Shown one piece after another: positions 63,147-64,000 of a stretch of DNA of 64,000 bases. Below the pieces are notes generated by a model. The model searched no databases, was not told the DNA's origin, and saw nothing but the letters and a program-made list of their open reading frames with translations. How positions within the stretch are numbered: the stretch's first letter is position 1; every line of letters begins with the position of its first letter. Both the position numbers and the translations under genes were made by a program. The DNA lies in NCBI GenBank assembly GCA_963664835.2, contig CAXXUG010000011.1, forward strand, positions 1 to 64,000, read 5' to 3'. The stretch comes from G963664835 sp963664835. GTDB lineage: Bacteria; Chloroflexota; UBA6077; FW602-bin22; JBCLEL01.

Positions 63147-64000
63147 ATGGAGACGTGCCCCGTGGTTGTTAATCAAAGCTCACCCAAGTTTCTACTGGGC
63201 GCAATGACGCTGCCTTACCTGCGCTGGTCTTTTGACCGCGCACTAGAAGGAATTGCGCGGGCCGGCTTTCGCTACCTTGGTATCAGGCCGGGCCATGCTG
63301 ATGGCCCACTGCTGCCGGATCGTCCAGCCGAGACTGACTACCCATCATTACGCCGGCGCATAGAGAGCTACGGCCTGACGCCAGTACTAATGTTCGCCCA
63401 GCGAGTTTCCTCAGGCGATCCAGCCGAGAGCCTTTGCCGTGATGTGGACATCATTGCTGAACTCGGTATCCCGCTACTGTTGCACTTTCCGGACACGCAT
63501 GTGAAGTTCTCGGCGGACAAGCTAGGTCATATGCGGTGGTTCAACCAGGTCGAGGAGTGGTTGCGGATATTGGCGTCGGCAGTGCGCCGCGCCGAGCGGC
63601 GTGGGGTAACGATTGTCCTGAAGCCACATGGCGGCATCGTCGGAACCGGCCAGGACCTCGCGCTGATCGTCGAACGGATCGGATCACCTGCTTTGCGCGT
63701 CTGCTACGATCCGGGAAACGTCGCCTATTACGAAGGCGTCCGGCCGGAGGTAGATGTCGGCGCGGTCGCCGGCCTGGTGCGCGCCGTCTGTATCAAGGAC
63801 CACCGCGGTGGGCGCGAGGCGCTCGACTTTCCGACGCCCGGCGATGGCGACATTGACCACGCGGCCATCTTCAGTGTTCTGCGCGATGCCGGCTTCTCCG
63901 GGGCATGCCTCATTGAGCGCATAGATGGTCTTGCGTCGCCTGACGATGTTGACCGTGAGTTGGCTCGTGGGCGGTCTTACCTCGAACGTATAGTCGCTGA
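63147..64000 (+). CDS. Sugar phosphate isomerase/epimerase family protein (runs off the window)
   Basis: This open frame has 284 codons without a stop before the right edge. It is a TIM-barrel protein of the xylose isomerase/AP endonuclease 2 superfamily, shown by ALEGIARAGFRYLGIRPGH near the start, CYDPGNVAYYEG, VCIKDHRGGREA and ACLIERIDG. The usual first metal ligand Glu in a LENHGG-type motif is replaced here (VLKPHGG), as in some subfamilies. ATG 63147 is used as start; GTG 63162 is also possible. No clear ribosome-binding site. Confidence 0.8.
   Translation, partial: METCPVVVNQSSPKFLLGAMTLPYLRWSFDRALEGIARAGFRYLGIRPGHADGPLLPDRPAETDYPSLRRRIESYGLTPVLMFAQRVSSGDPAESLCRDVDIIAELGIPLLLHFPDTHVKFSADKLGHMRWFNQVEEWLRILASAVRRAERRGVTIVLKPHGGIVGTGQDLALIVERIGSPALRVCYDPGNVAYYEGVRPEVDVGAVAGLVRAVCIKDHRGGREALDFPTPGDGDIDHAAIFSVLRDAGFSGACLIERIDGLASPDDVDRELARGRSYLERIVA

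Noticed and set aside
1..64000. Prophage, integron or active transposon in the window
   Set aside because: No integrase, phage structural gene, complete transposase or terminal inverted repeats were found; only an IS1380-like remnant and a tRNA-like fragment are present.

Overview
The window looks like a Chloroflexota chromosome, probably from a marine or host-associated lineage. This is inferred from the style of the solute-binding lipoproteins (a twin-arginine lipoprotein signal followed by a long Val/Glu/Lys linker), the abundance of phytanoyl-CoA dioxygenase (PhyH) family genes, ATP-binding-subunit-free sugar ABC operons and many GTG/TTG starts. No ribosomal RNA or other phylogenetic marker is present, so the placement is an inference.

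Layout. (1) 0.4-10.3 kb: transporter cluster 1. A PhyH gene, a solute-binding protein gene with two frameshifts, a terminator, one MalF-type permease, four tandem MalG-type permeases and two more PhyH genes. (2) 10.8-19.6 kb: a metal-homeostasis island. A complete znuACB-type operon is tandemly duplicated with its promoter and downstream sequence (unit about 3.3 kb). It is followed by a His-rich cation-diffusion-facilitator exporter and a 77-residue His/Cys-rich peptide gene with its own promoter and operator-like dyad. (3) 20.0-24.2 kb: a HAD hydrolase, an MBL-fold hydrolase and a membrane-anchored VCBS/CRTAC1-like protein. (4) 24.5-36.9 kb: transporter cluster 2, parallel to cluster 1 (PhyH, intact solute-binding protein, terminator, MalF type, three MalG-type genes, PhyH), continuing into two family 4 glycosidases and a convergent amidohydrolase/VOC pair. 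(5) 36.9-43.7 kb: dispersed repeats, a toxin-antitoxin pair, a two-ATPase/two-permease ABC-2 operon and an IS1380-like remnant. (6) 44.1-51.6 kb: a family 2 glycoside hydrolase, decayed GMC and PhyH genes, a divergent epimerase/SAF-oxidoreductase pair, and a junction made of a truncated Gfo/Idh gene, a tRNA-Thr-like 3' half and a Kelch fragment. (7) 51.6-64 kb: a polysaccharide-utilisation-like operon on the minus strand (solute-binding protein, two permeases, LamG-like/nitrilase fusion, C45 acyltransferase-like protein, PhyH remnant, exo-rhamnogalacturonan-lyase-like protein), a divergent dead copy of the C45 gene and a sugar isomerase/epimerase running off the edge.

The main point of interest is the pair of MalG arrays. 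Seven MalG-type paralogues share nearly the same core but differ in a short segment about 40 residues from the C terminus. That segment aligns with the MalG P3 'scoop' loop, which in the E. coli maltose transporter reaches into the binding protein. Two loop types recur in both clusters, so the types predate the cluster duplication. Each cluster has only one MalF-type partner, and no ATPase is encoded with them. This suggests interchangeable subunits that retune one transporter, which I have not seen described but cannot check by search. A second point of interest is the duplicated zinc-uptake operon together with the tiny His/Cys peptide.
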